Below are positions 47,220-60,522 of a stretch of 64,000 bases of DNA, one piece after another. Position 1 is the stretch's first letter; every line of letters begins with the position of its first letter. Source of the DNA: Arabidopsis thaliana (Eukaryota > Streptophyta > Magnoliopsida > Brassicales > Brassicaceae). The DNA lies in NCBI RefSeq assembly GCF_000001735.4, contig NC_003071.7:445001-509000 (forward strand), read 5' to 3'. Under the pieces are notes generated by a model, which saw only the letters and a program-made list of their open reading frames with translations, searched no databases and was not told the DNA's origin. The translations under genes were made by a program, and so were the position numbers.

Positions 47220-47609
47220 AATCGTAGAAGTTACGATAGATTGGCTCTCATATTGAGAGTCATATTGATAGGAGGTGGTTGATGTTATCTTTAGGTTGGC
47301 CGCGAGCATTTTTGGTAAATCTCATCCGTAGTTGCTTCAGAAAAGAGGACTTGTTGATTCTAGAGATTAGTAGTTTAAAAGGGTTTGTGCCTTTGTTTCT
47401 GCTTTTAGTTGTTGGGTTCGACCTCTTTCGATTTAGGTTTACAAATCTCTGTTTTGTGTTTTCATTAATTACGTTTTCCTTCGGCTTTGACTCCGGAAAC
47501 ATTTATGTCGTTCGCCGGTTTTAGTTTTCCTTTTTTGGGGGTTGTATTCTACCTTGGTTGCACAACAAGTTTATCAATAAAATTTCATATGAAAAAAAAA
47601 AAAAAAAAT
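47220..47609 (+). mobile_element. 3' end of a LINE-type retrotransposon, poly(A) tail
   Basis: The segment ends in ATCAATAAAATTTCATATG followed by about 17 A residues (47592-47608). The preceding text GGGGGTTGTATTCTACCTTG and GTTGCACAACAAGTTTATCA is, from memory, typical of the 3' region of Arabidopsis LINEs. Open frames inside (for example 47279-47524) look like decayed 3'-terminal sequence. The 5' end and target duplication were not identified. Confidence 0.5.
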
Positions 47610-50600
47610 TGCAAAAGTTACGCTTTTGAAAGAAAAAGAAAAAAAAAAGGAATAAAAGAGGTTATGCTAAGAAAACATATCAAATCTAATTCCAATCCTT
47701 AAGGATGAAAAGTCAAGAGTTGTTTGGTCCTACTTCCAATAATTATGCACTCACACTACTCTAAACCTTTTCACATAACCATGCAATGTCTATATCTATC
47801 CATGTGTACATTGTTGTATATTATATTCTCTGTCTTGTAATTTATATATTAGTTGTGTAATTTTTTTGGTGGCCCAACCATTCCCAAATCAAACTTTTAA
47901 ACAACTCTCTTTCACTTTTGTTTAATGTTATTTTAGGTGTGAAAAGGCTAATTCTTCTCTGTTCTCTCTAGGTGTTTCATGGATTACACCTTTTATATTA
48001 CTTTAACCATCTTAGAATTTGCCTTGTTCTTGCATGTGCTATGATTGAATTCAATCAATGGGTGATGAGAAAATTGACCCAATAGAATAATAAATTAACA
48101 TTGATAATCGTCGAATGGTTCGGTGAGATTTGCACATCCAAATTTTCCACACACAAAAAAGAATGTTATGTTTTTTATAGTCCAAAATCCAGTTGGGTTA
48201 CATTATCTTACATGTATGTACAAAGTTTTATAATATTAATAAAAAAACAAGCAAAGAGAATTATTGAATGTTTTGATTGTGGTAAAAGCCATGAATCATG
48301 GACCTCCACAGTCAATTACTCATTCAATTTCTCTTGGAGCTATTTGTCTCTGCCAGACTCATTTAATGTATTATTTTCATTTGCTTCCACTTTCTCTCAT
48401 ACATGTATTAGTACTAACCATTTTGATTTTTGAGACTTGAACTCTCGGTTAGACATTTTATCCATCCATGCAATTGTGTTTATCGATCAATGATCATCAG
48501 TAGGATAATAAAAGGCTTTATTAGTGAATATAGTAAAATTGTTTCACTGATAAAACCTTTTGGAATGTGTTTACTTGATTATTTTGATCAATGATCATAA
48601 CCTAGGTAGCTTTTTGTATTATTCTTCTAGTCAATATATAGGTAATATAAGCAACTCGTGTGTCTTTGACAAGCTGGTGACTGAATATTATATTTTAATT
48701 ACCGTCTAATCAAACACTAAACCATTTTTAAAATCGTTAAAGCGAATTTTGGCATATATGCAGAGAATTCCACGTTTTTATAATAATTTAGAGAATGTGC
48801 ATAAATGAGAAGAAAATGCAAAGCACAATAGGCTACATTTTAAAGGTCAATGACCTCACTTTGTGTGTAGATTTTATTATTTGATTGTTTTTTTCGTTGG
48901 GTATAGAAATGTCTGATTTATGTGTGGAATAAAGACGACGACTTTGTTAAATTATAAATTATTAAATTTTGTTCTCTTAATTAATACTCAATCGGCTTTT
49001 TCTTATTTTTTTATTATTATGGCTGATACCACGTAAACCACGAGTAAGTATGTAGTACAAATCAATTACTTTCTAATACTACATAAAAATTATATACTAG
49101 TACTTAATTTCTTACAAGAAATACATACATCATTTAAAAACAGTATTTGATGTTAATATAAGTAGTTAATAGTAGAATAGCTGATAAAATAACGTGATTT
49201 ATGTCCACAATTCGTTGATTAAAATATTGAATCCATGGTTGGAAAAAACTGGCGAAATCAGTAATTATTGTCGGCTACCATATAGGGACATGATGGTTTT
49301 GGTTCGTCTTCCATGTACACCAAATCAGCAATGAGAAAAAGAAAAATGGGGAAAATAAATAATTCTTGTTATAAATATTATCCTAAGATTTATTATCACT
49401 TATTATGGGAGTGAAAAAGAAAACAATAAGAAGGAAAATGAATGGGAAATGGGAGAAAATGTAAAGGAATTAGGGGAATGAAGTCAAAACGGTGGTCCAA
49501 AAGACATAACGAAGGACCATTGTAAAATTGTGTGATTTATTTGAAATCAGAAAGTTTAACACGAAACCCTAAAAAAACAAAACAAAAAACAAAAATAGGA
49601 ATAATAATTATGCTATATGGTCAAAGCTAAGCAGTTGGGCTATTTTCATTTAAATTTATTCGTTTTGGTCTAAAACCTATCGTGAAAAAAGTGAGAAAGT
49701 AAAGTTTGAGGTACTGTGGAGGAAACTTCTTCATTTGGGTAAATCCCAAATCCCTATAAGGTAAATATTATGTGTTCTTACAAAATTTGGTTTTTCTATG
49801 ACAAGTATATTCTTTTGACCAGCTAAGCTAACAAATGTATGTTCAATTGGTTATATATCGATCGGGGCAAGGGTAATACTCGAATCTATGTTCTTTTCAT
49901 GCAAGTTATGTATGTAGCCTTGTGTAGTTCTCTGGTACGTTGATATGCAATGATTCTCTCGAAAACTATTTAAAAAAATTATTTAAGATAATAATGAATG
50001 GGGTCACGAGTCAAGACTAATGTAACCAAAGTCAAATGGATTTTCGTATGATTACTACTTTTGTAACCAAAGTCAAATGGATTTTCGTATGATTACTACA
50101 AGCTTGTAGGTCAAAAAACACATGTCACCTCTCTGTTTAGTATAATAAACCAATTTTATAACATCATTCTTTTTATTTGCTAGTTTAATCGTCTAAATAA
50201 GTGACCCAACCATAAACCATATCAGATTATGAAATTTTGACTTTACGATAGTTTACGTATCCTCAAATTCCTCACGTATATGTCATGAACAATTCTTAAA
50301 CAACAAAATTATAACTCTCTTTTAATTAATGTAGTTTTTTCGTAAGAACTCAAATTGATATTTAACAAAAAAAATGAATGAAACATTTCTCAAGTTTTAA
50401 TAATTATTTTTTGGAATTTTGCAAAACATATATAGAGAGATAATAATAAGTATGAATGAATCCAAAAAGAGACAAAAAGAATAGATGGAAAAAGAGACAG
50501 TCATCTTTAAGAAAGAAGCCAAAAACAAAAACTTGCTCTTTTAATCCCAACCCACACACCTCTCAAATCCTCCTCTCCTCGTTTCTCTTTCTCTCCTCTT

Positions 50601-50690
50601 CACAGAACCAAAACATATCAAACCTTTTTTTCTCTTGGGTTTAAGTAAAAATCGAATCTTTGTGTCGGTTTTTAGGGTTCTTGAAACGAT
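47610..50690. other. Gene-free spacer before the GARP gene
   Basis: AT-rich. A 38-bp perfect repeat occurs at 50021-50058 and 50062-50099. A TATA-like CATATATAGAG lies near 50428, about 260 bp before the next start codon. Other frames are short and unsupported. Confidence 0.5.
50021..50099. repeat. Perfect tandem duplication, 38 bp, period 41
   Basis: TGTAACCAAAGTCAAATGGA plus TTTTCGTATGATTACTAC occurs twice with only CTT or similar bases between. Being perfect, it is recent. Confidence 0.9.
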
Positions 50691-52609
50691 ATGGGTAAGT
50701 CTAGTGGTAGAAATGGTAACGGAAGCTTTAACGGCAATAAATTTCACGGAGTTAGACCTTACGTACGGTCTCCAGTTCCACGGCTTAGATGGACGCCGGA
50801 TCTTCACCGTTGTTTCGTTCACGCCGTCGAGATTCTCGGTGGTCAACACCGTAAGTTTATTATACTTTTTTTCTCTTCAAATCTTTTGTGAAAAAAACCA
50901 AACTTTTGTGTGTTTGTTTGCTTCAAACATCCTAAAGTTACGATATAACTAGAAAAATTGGACTTTTCTCATTCTTTTGTCTCAATCATCGTAAAAAATC
51001 AGTTTTTGAATAAAATCTTCACACTTTTGTTACTTTGTTTCATTCTTATCTTCAAAGTTTGGATTTTTATGCTAAAAAAAAGGTTTGAAGTTTCCTTATT
51101 GTGTTGTTTATCTTCATCATCGTAATGAATCATCTTTGTCAAGTTACCGAGTCAAAACCTTCACGCTTTTGTTGTTTTGTTTCATTCATAAAGTTTGAGT
51201 TTTTGTTTTTTTTCATAAAGAATCATCATAGTCACCTTTTTGATATTTTGTTGGGTTTGATGAAACAGGAGCAACACCAAAACTTGTTCTTAAGATGATG
51301 GATGTGAAGGGACTTACCATTTCACATGTCAAAAGCCACCTTCAGGTAAATAGTAATTAATTTTACCAAAAACATCAATTTTGTTTTCTTCTTTATTCAT
51401 ATTTCATTCATAACACCTTGTTTTGATTGTTTTGAACATATATATAAACAGATGTATAGAGGAGGTTCAAAGCTCACTTTGGAGAAACCAGGTATTATTT
51501 TTTTCCTTATAATTATGAAATGAATCAATGATGATATTTGGAAAAAGAATGGGACCGTTGATTTTAATTTGAACTGTTAACATCAAACACATAATAATGG
51601 ATGGAATTTAATTATTTTACTGTATCTGTTTGTAGTATGTACTATTGGTCTAGTGTCATGATTCATAAGACAAATGTCATAAATACATTTATATATTTTT
51701 CAAGAGTAATAGAACAGAAAATAAGAGAATATTCATTAACTAGTTTTTATTGTTTCTTACACAGAAGAAAGCTCATCATCTTCAATAAGAAGAAGACAAG
51801 ACAGTGAAGAAGATTATTATCTTCATGACAACTTGTCTTTACACACAAGGAATGATTGTCTTTTGGGTTTTCACTCTTTTCCTCTTTCTTCACATTCTTC
51901 ATTTAGGTATTTATTTTTATTTATAATTGTTTTCTGACAAAGTTTTTTAATTTTATTTCAGTAAAAAAAAAAAAAAAGTGTTTTGCTTTTTTGTTTGTCT
52001 GTATTTGAATTGTCCTTTTACTTTGGTGCAGAGGAGGAGGAGGAGGAAGAACAAAAGAGCAGCAGACTTCAGAGTCTGGTGGTTATGATGATGATGCTGA
52101 CTTTCTTCACATCAAGAAGATGAACGATACGACGACGTTTTTGTCACATCATTTCCCCAAGGTATAAATAAATTTCTCTTTTGTCAACCGGTTTGGAAAT
52201 TTAATGTTGCAAAACAAAATCAAGTCCGGTTATGAGTTCTAACCGGTCTGATTGAGACTGGTCAAATCCAAAGGGATTGAGTCCGGTTTAAGTACTACTT
52301 GTCATTGAATCTAATTAGTTTCATATAAATGGCATTTAACCGGTTTTAGTCCGGTTTGGTAACTAATTTTGTCTTTTGGTTCATTAGGGAACAGAGGAGT
52401 GGCGGGAACAAGAACACGAAGAAGAAGAAGAAGATTTGTCGTTGTCTCTGTCGTTAAATCATCATCATTGGAGAAGCAATGGATCATCGGTGGTGAGCGA
52501 AACGAGTGAAGCAGCAGTCTCGACTTGTTCAGCACCATTCGTATCCAAAGATTGCTTTGGTTCTTCAAAGATTGATCTTAATCTGTCAATTTCTCTCCTC
52601 GGTAGCTAA
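50691..52609 (+). CDS. GARP/G2-like MYB-type transcription factor with EAR motifs
   Basis: Six exons, 50691-50850, 51269-51345, 51452-51491, 51765-51906, 52032-52161 and 52388-52609, give 256 residues. Residues about 30-80 form a single MYB-like GARP DNA-binding domain: PRLRWTPDLHRCFVHAVEIL, the ATPKLVLKMM turn and the signature SHVKSHLQMYR. The rest is Ser-, Gly- and acid-rich. It contains two EAR-type repression motifs, DLSLSLSL in exon 6 and IDLNLSISLL near the C-terminus. A nuclear repressor is therefore the likely role. Target genes are unknown. Similar to KANADI-type factors in the domain only. Corresponds to At2g02060. All splice phases agree, so the model is solid. Confidence 0.9.
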
Positions 52610-52718
52610 ATAAGTTATGCAAGATTTAGGTTCAGAGAAACTATTCGGATGTGTTTTTGAAACTAGGATATTGAATGTTAGTAGAGAAACCTAGAAAATG
52701 AAGTTTAGATAAATTATC

Positions 52719-52954
52719 AACGCAGCGTTTTGATCGCCTTTGAACGGAAAATTAACAAACAGAGCCAAACGCAGTGTTTTGATCTTTGAAGGATAACCCC
52801 TAAACGCAGCGTTTCTATATCAAGATCCTACGGTTTAGAATGTTCATTGTTATTTTGGTCGGCAATCCTACGGTAGAAAAAATAATCTCGCAGATAAAAC
52901 CCATTAAACGCTGCGTTTCATCGTTGGAGGGTAAACTCATTAAACGCCGCGTTT
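52719..52954. repeat. Five copies of a 13-bp palindrome AAACGCNGCGTTT
   Basis: Copies lie at 52719-52730 (AACGCAGCGTTT), 52767-52779 (AAACGCAGTGTTT), 52802-52814 (AAACGCAGCGTTT), 52906-52918 (AAACGCTGCGTTT) and 52942-52954 (AAACGCCGCGTTT). The cluster sits between the GARP gene and the sugar transferase gene, ending about 70 bp before the latter's ATG. It may be a dimer-binding site in that promoter or 5' leader. Confidence 0.7.
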
Positions 52955-53024
52955 TACATTCAAAAAACTTGAAACTACCTTATAACCGCCCAGACGATGA
53001 CCAACGTCGTCAACGTCGGCGAAG

Positions 53025-54559
53025 ATGAATCTATCGAACCGTTTTGGCTCCAATTCCAAGACGGCGATACTCAACGATTCTTACTCCGACGAGAATCATT
53101 CTTCCTCCGCCGCCGCCGCCGTAACTTCCGTCGTAATCCCACCGTGCTCCGGCAATGTACTCCGAGCCGTTCTCTTGCTCTTCTTCATCTGCTTCTGCTT
53201 CTCCCTCTACAGAACTTCTGGTTATCTCCGAATCGTCTCTGACTCTTCCTCCACCCTCTCTCGCATTTTCCCCTCTGTCAACGATTCTTCTTCGTCTCCG
53301 TCTCCATCTCCGTCTCTGTCTCCGGTGAGTATTCTTCTTCTTCCACATTGTTTCTATATATTTGGTGTTTATTCATAAATCCGATCTTCGACTTCATTAG
53401 ACTTCGATTCTAGGGATTTGATTTGGTAATCGAAATTGAAATTGGTTCGATTTTGATTCTGATTCTGGTTTTGGTTTCTTAGGAGGAAATTGAGGAACCT
53501 AAGCTAGAAGAAGTATTGCGTAGAGCAGCAACTAAAGATGGTACAGTGATTTTGACAACTTTGAATGAAGCTTGGGCGGCTCCAGGATCTGTGATTGATC
53601 TTTTCTTTGAGAGTTTTAGAATTGGTAAAGGAACAAGAAGGCTATTGAAACACTTGGTGATCATTGCTTTGGATGCTAAAGCTTATTCACGTTGTCAAGA
53701 ACTGCATAAGCATTGCTTCAGACTTGAAACAGAAGGTGTTGATTTCTCTGGTGGTGAAGCTTATTTCATGACTCCTTCTTACTTGACAATGATGTGGAGA
53801 CGAATCTCTTTCCTTCGCTCTGTTCTTGAAAAGGGTTACAACTTTGTTTTCACGGTATAAGTCTCTCTTTCACTCTTGAAAAGAACTTGTTGGTTGGTTG
53901 TTCTATTGAGTGATCTATTGTCTTTGTTCTCTAGGATGCTGATGTGATGTGGTTCAGGAACCCTTTTCGACGGTTTTACGAAGACGGTGATTTCCAGATT
54001 GCTTGTGACCATTACATAGGAAGGCCGAATGATTTTAGGAATAGACCAAATGGAGGATTTACCTTTGTGAGAGCCAATAACCGAAGTATAGGCTTCTACA
54101 AGTTCTGGTATGATTCAAGGACCAAGTACCCCAAAAACCACGACCAGGATGTTCTAAACTTCATCAAGACAGATCCTTTCCTTTGGAAACTAAGGATTAG
54201 GATTAGGTTCTTGAACACAGTGTATTTTGGTGGATTCTGTGAACCAAGCAAAGATTTGAATCTTGTTTGTACAATGCATGCGAATTGCTGCTTTGGTTTG
54301 GATAGTAAGCTTCATGATCTTAGAATCATGCTTCAAGACTGGAGAGATTTCAAGTCTTTACCACTTCATAGTAACCAATCCTCTGGTTTCACCTGGAGCG
54401 TCCCACAGAATTGCAGGTTCTTGTTTTGTCATTTTTATTATCTTTGAGATTGTTAGAGAGGATCAATGACGTTTTTGTTTTTGCAGTCTTGATTCACTTA
54501 GGCCTGTTGATTCTAAGGATGAAGAAGAGAGTGAACCACCAGGAGAATCTACACAGTGA
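53025..54559 (+). CDS. Nucleotide-diphospho-sugar transferase (GT77-like), Golgi type II membrane protein
   Basis: Four exons, 53025-53324, 53483-53854, 53935-54416 and 54487-54559, give 408 residues. A single membrane anchor lies at about residues 46-63 (VLRAVLLLFFICFCFSLY), after a Ser/Ala-rich cytosolic head and before a Ser/Pro-rich stem. The catalytic domain contains TDADVMWFRNPF, where DAD is the DXD motif that binds the metal and nucleotide sugar, and DQDVLNFI further on. Relatives add arabinose or other sugars to cell-wall glycoproteins or pectin in the Golgi. The specific donor and acceptor cannot be told. An upstream out-of-frame ATG at 52997 overlaps the start and could lower translation. 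Corresponds to At2g02061. Confidence 0.9.
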
Positions 54560-54985
54560 AGTGTGTGGTGTTAACATTGTATATAGAGAAACTGGTTTGA
54601 GATTTTTTTTCACACGAAGAAATAGAAATATAGAAGATTAAAACTGTAGAATCATCAATCATTCTTAAAGAGATATACATAACACTAATGACTAGTTCTC
54701 TCACTTAGTACAATGTTCTTGTTGTAGTTCATGAATGGTGTCTGACCTCATACGCCTCACACTTGACTCGATTCAATTCTAATATCACTTAGTTATTATG
54801 CATGGGTTAATCTAGTTCACGGGCCTCCATTCACCCATTCTTTTTATGTGGGCCTAGTCTCGTCGCGGCAATCAATACATTATTCTAAAGTGGTCGTAAA
54901 TGTTGTGATTTGTTATGCATATCGCATACCACAAAAAAAAAGGTATGTTCTTTTGATAAATATGATACTGATAGTTACTTACTAA
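54560..54985. other. Sugar transferase 3' UTR and spacer
   Basis: Probable 3' UTR followed by AT-rich spacer. No other gene. Confidence 0.4.
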
Positions 54986-57059
54986 TCCTACGATATTATT
55001 TGGGAAGTACATTTTAAATGTAACCTTAATTTTTGTAAGTAATTATATAGGTATGCCATTAGAAATAAAATTTTAAAGAGTAAATTAATTTATCTCTTTA
55101 AGGATTAAAAAGTCAAATACTAATTTAATTAATTAAATTTAATTAAAAAACGAAATATATTATTAATTTCCAAAAATAATAACCAATCAAAATCAACATA
55201 TAAGATTTGATATCTAAATTTTAATTAATTTAATTTAATTAGAAAAACAAAATACATTATTAATTTCCAAAAAAGTAACCAGTTAAAATCAATAAATTAT
55301 GTTTGATATCTAAATTATCATATTAATTTTTTATTAATTATTATAGTTCACTTCTCATCTTTATATGATTCTATTTTTGCGGAAAAATAATATCATCATT
55401 ATAAAAAAATAATTAGAGTTTTTTCGCATATGCCATAATTTGAATTTTTAAAAACAAATATAAACTGTTCCATACATGAAAAAATATTATAACGGTGAAA
55501 AAAAAATTTAAGAAAACTTTCTACTGAGTAACGGGTCATAATTTGAAAAATTTATATTCAATTTCATACATATTATATTGAAAATTTATAATTTATATAT
55601 ACTACAAATAATTAATAACATATTAGATGTGATTCAATTTTTAATACAAACTGGAAAATCCTAGAATTGACGGGTTTAGATCGATATTAATACAAGATGG
55701 TATACTACAGGTGAAACTCTTAAATTAACAATCAAACTACAAGCGTATAATCTTAAACACTAAACAATATAGATAATATCAACAAAACATATACAACTCA
55801 CAGTTTACTATACATTTAAAATCAAATAAAATAATATCATATATTTTTTAATCATCTTTACAATAAAAGTTTTTAGTTTAACTAAAATATAAGCCTACAT
55901 GCGGTATACTGCAGGTTAATATTTAGATTATAGAGCTTATTTGATCTAAAGACGGGTCATCAAAGATTTCCTAAACTGAAGCAAAATATACTAAATATTC
56001 AAATATCTACATGTTACCAAATTATAAACAAATAAGTCAATTTAATATTTTATATACGAAATCAATTAAATCTTAATCACATAAAAATTAGCACAAAAAA
56101 AAAGTATTCAACAATTAAAATTTTATCAAATCTCTGTGTTATATAAGTTTTAATACTATATTCCAATAAAGTGTAATATACCTTTTCAATTTGTATTCTT
56201 TAACTAATTTAAGCTAACTAATATATTTGCTAATCTTATATCTATCAAAACCGACTATCTTTTCTTAGCTCTATATTATTTTTGCAAGATTTTTTTGGTG
56301 GATTTGGATAAAAGTGCATTCGGGTCATATGGTACATTCCCTTATTAAATAAATATGGTGCACTCTTATGTTATTAGCTAAAATGTTTAGATTATAATTC
56401 AGAGTTATATTATTAATAAAATTAATATTAATAAAATAAATAGTTTTTTGGCAAGACGGATTTGGAGGGACGGGTTTTTGAATCAACATTAATAAAAAAG
56501 TAAAATATAATTAATCCACCGTTTCAATACGGGTTAAATCTTTAATTTATTATTTTTTAAGACCACTAATATTAAACATATCAAATCATCCTAATTTAGA
56601 AAAGATTATATAAAACCAAAAATGTTATGTGGTATGTATAATGTTACTATATATAAAATTAAACTATAAAATATAAATGTATTAGAGAATGATACAATTT
56701 GCAAAACTTTTATATATGAAAAATAATTCTTAAATTTTAAAAATTACTACTTTAAAAAAAAATCACGGGACGGGTAAAGAAATTACAGAACGTGTTTTAT
56801 TTTGGAATTGGGTTATATGGTGGATGTATTTGAATCAATATTTATAAAATTTTAAAATATTATTAATATGTTGTTTTAATAGGGGTTAAAAACTTCAGTT
56901 TTTTAACAATTGTCTCATGAATTCGTGGTATAGTGTTAGTTAATAACAATTATAAACTGTAAACTATAAATATTTTATAAAAATAAAATTTGCAAGTTTT
57001 AATATATATTACTTTTAAAAAATAAATCGTTCCGCGGTATACCGCGGATTAAAATCTAG
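54986..57059 (+). mobile_element. Non-autonomous Helitron, about 2.07 kb
   Basis: The left end is TCCTACGATATTATTTGGGA after an A (54985). The right end is CTAG at 57056-57059 before a T (57060), giving the A|T insertion site expected of Helitrons. Eight bases upstream of CTAG lies a perfect 16-bp palindrome CCGCGGTATACCGCGG (57032-57047), the 3' hairpin. There are no terminal inverted repeats, no target duplication and no Rep/helicase frame, so it depends on a partner. Internal GACGGGT-containing repeats and an older terminus-like unit (TGCGGTATACTGCA, then TTTAG, 55900-55925) suggest a nested or repeated structure. It resembles Arabidopsis ATREP-type elements. Confidence 0.75.
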
Positions 57060-58332
57060 TGACCATTTATTCATAAAGTTTTTCACTTCAAACACTCTAA
57101 AATATAGAATTTTTAATGATATAATAAATTGTCAATTTTTAAGCATCTTTTCATGATATTGTTGTTAAAATCAATCACTTCAAAAATTCAAATACGTTTC
57201 AAAAATTCAAAAAATCGAAAATTTTTATATGTTTATTACTCTTTACTAAATTCAAAAATATATGCACCATCTTTTAATATTTCATGATATATATTTTATT
57301 TTTAATGATATCAATCACTTCAAAAATTCTGCAATTATTTGCTTTAGTTAAACTAATAAATATACTATTTTTAAAATATTTTAGTATTCAAACAAATGTT
57401 AGTTATACTTAAAATAAATATAAGAGATTTATAAAATCTCAATGACTTACACACAAACAAATTCATAACTGTATTTCAGATAGCTATAAAAGATTTATAA
57501 CCTCGCCATGACATACACGTAGACTAATATTTATTAGTCAATAAAAAAATTCAACAGTCATTATGGAGAAATTTTTTAAAAGTAACTTATAATTGACAAA
57601 TATTGATTTTTTATTATTTTATTTTTAAAATTCCTTAGTTTTTTAATTTGAGTCATTTTACAACCACCACTTTTAAAAATAAATAAGAAACCCCTATGCT
57701 TATTAAAATTTATGTAGTCTAGTACTCTTATTTGTTTAAAAATATATATATACAATTAGCATCAAAAACAATTGGAAAATTATAGTAAAAATTATTGGTT
57801 TAAAGTGGTTAATAAAAATTTTGATATCTTATGGATATATTATCTAATCATTTGATTGACCTATATATGATTGCATTTGATATCTTACTACATTGGCTAT
57901 ATATCTTTTCAAAATTTGCTAAAATCTATTAGGAAAATTGTCATTGGAACTGATATTTACATGGTGTATATATGAAATGGTTGATTTGTTAACAAGCCAA
58001 AATTAAGAGTTAGATTTAAAAAGTAAACGAATTGATTGGACCAAATTAAGGGACTTATTCTGTGATTTTTTTTCATTTTCTTTTGTTCTCACACTTGGAG
58101 GTTAAACTGGTAAATACTAAAATAACTAATTATTTTATTATTATTTTAAAGTAATTTAATTTATAAATGGTAATTAAGTCTAACACCTTTTGTCCAGTTA
58201 TACAATTAGTCAATAATTTACTTTCTTTGAAAGTAATTAATTAAAGTAGTTAATGATTTTGCAAAACTGCCTAAATAACACCTAAATTTATTCTTAACCC
58301 ATCTATGTATATGTTTACTATGTATGTATATA

Positions 58333-58363
<31 letters not shown>

Positions 58364-60522
58364 GGCCCTCTACTTCATACTTAGAAGCAAGAAGCTCATA
58401 GAAATTTACTTCAAAAATTGACCTCAAACGACAAGCTAAAAGAGGTGAAGTTCTTTTTCCTATCTTTTATTTTAAATATGGCTCTGTTTATATATCTATA
58501 TTTATATATTACTTACTGTTGATTTGAAAGAAATTTTCTATTCGAATATGTATGTGAGAGGAAAGGATATGGTTCAAGTGTCATTGTTATCGGGAATGGC
58601 AAATTATATTCCTTTCCTCAAAAAATTTAGCATAACAAAACTAATTATCCATCATATAAAAACAATCACATCGTATTTGTTTTCTATTGTCTTATGCTAA
58701 ACAAGTTTTATATATAACTCATGCTCACGTTAACGAAGACCCATACAAAAATGGGTTGATTTTCTTGATCTCCTTCATTGGAGAACATGACTGATTTTCA
58801 ATAGTCACTAAAGTATATACATAGATATATACTATATAGTTGTTTTTGATATTTTAAATGGATAAAAAAAAAGATGACGGGATCTATCATTTGGGAAATT
58901 ATTCATAGATTTATTTAAATAGTTCCTAACTAATTGCTTGAATATGGGAAGAGACGACGAAATATAGTTAAAAAATTGGAGTATCCTTTTTGGTTTTTAC
59001 TTTACCATATACATGAAAAATATATACAATCATTCTTCTTTTTGTCTTCTTTTATCTTTGGAATATTTCTTTTCACATTCAATCTTCCATGACACACAGA
59101 CAGACATATATATATGTGTGTATGTATGATATGATAGGAACTTTTTAAAACCAAAAAAGAGAGACCCATATGAGATGATGATGACGATTGAGACAAATAA
59201 TTATTTTGACAATTTAAGAAAAACATAAGATGCTTTGTGGATTAACTTTTGAAAATTCAAGAAATCTGTCCCTATATATATGAAAACATTAGCTTTAGAA
59301 TACAATTTTATGAGATTTATTTAGTTTATAGTTTATAGTTTTAAATTTATATTTATGTGTTATTAAAATTGTAAAATTATATGAAAACATAGTCGCTTAG
59401 TTTTACAACCGCTAATTTATTTCAAACTCAAAATATTATATTTTTATTCCTTCTTCGGTTACGTATTTTTCTTATGAGATATTATATGGTCAAACATTTA
59501 AAATTAGTTAAATGTTACATACACACAAATTCCAACATTTTCATTTCTTTTTAAGGAAAAAACCATTTCATTTCTTTAAGATATATAAAACCAAAAAAAT
59601 TATGTTTTTATATAGCTTAGATCGTGATGCTAAACTTTTCTTGTAAGAGCAATCTCGTATAGATATTTTATGTTAGTGTCAAATATCTTCTTCTACAATT
59701 TCTAAAGTCATATTACACTATGGTAATTGTTTTCTAAACCCTTTTAGATCCAAAAAAAAAAAAACTTGAAATTTATTATTCACATATGTTAGCGAGAGAG
59801 AGGAGCTGTTGAGGGTTGTCTCACGCACCATCCACTGTCGTTTTGTGGCAAATGGATTGGGTCCACCGACCTCTGTAGCTCTCATAGTTTCTTTTTTTTC
59901 TAAAATTAATTACATATTTAGAAAAAATGATATCAAAAATAATTAATAGCTCTGTATATGTGTTAGTGTCTACAGGCGACACCAAAATTATATAAATATT
60001 CTTATTTAAATGCGTTACAAACAAAAGAAAAATTATATAAAATTTTACAAATAAATGTATAGAGTTTTTAGTATCATATGTATCATACATATGAAATTAG
60101 AGCTATACCAAACTAACCAAGCTAGATTTAAATTCAGTTTGATTATCTTACCCTATTTTTTTAACCGAATATGAACTTTTAACACTCTAGGCTATAACAT
60201 TGGGTGGTGACTTATATTTCTTCTTTCTTTTTACTAGCCTACACTCTTTTTCACCTGTCACTTTCAACTTCTCTCTTCTATTACCTCACAAGAATTTCTA
60301 TGTTTTTTTAATAATTTTATATCTATTAAAAAAAGTATAACCAATTAATTAAAAATCTGGAATATCCCAATTTTAGGGCTTTATTGAGATAAGATATCAG
60401 TGGAAGTCAAAAAAGAATTTAATGTTAAAGAGTTTCTTCTCTCTAATTTCATTTCATTTCTCTTTTTTTTTTTCTTTTTCTTCTTTCTCTCTCTCACCAT
60501 CACATAGAACACAGAAGAATCC
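57060..60522. other. Gene-free region upstream of IDD5
   Basis: Very AT-rich. No open frame is supported. An AT microsatellite lies at 58335-58363. The last 200 bp contain a CT-rich leader (about 60455-60495) that is probably the IDD5 5' UTR. Confidence 0.5.
58335..58363. repeat. (AT)n microsatellite
   Basis: An AT run of about 14 units, preceded by an interrupted TATATATTTATA. Confidence 0.8.

Noticed and set aside
47279..47524. Plus-strand frame of 81 codons with hydrophobic content
   Set aside because: Lies inside the LINE 3' end and is better explained as decayed transposon sequence than as a membrane protein.
48101..48433. Plus-strand frame of 110 codons
   Set aside because: Starts at a non-ATG codon, has no domain, and its composition is that of AT-rich spacer. 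Probably chance.
53031..53348. Minus-strand frame of 105 codons, Arg-rich
   Set aside because: Antisense shadow of exon 1 of the sugar transferase, produced by Ser/Pro codons.
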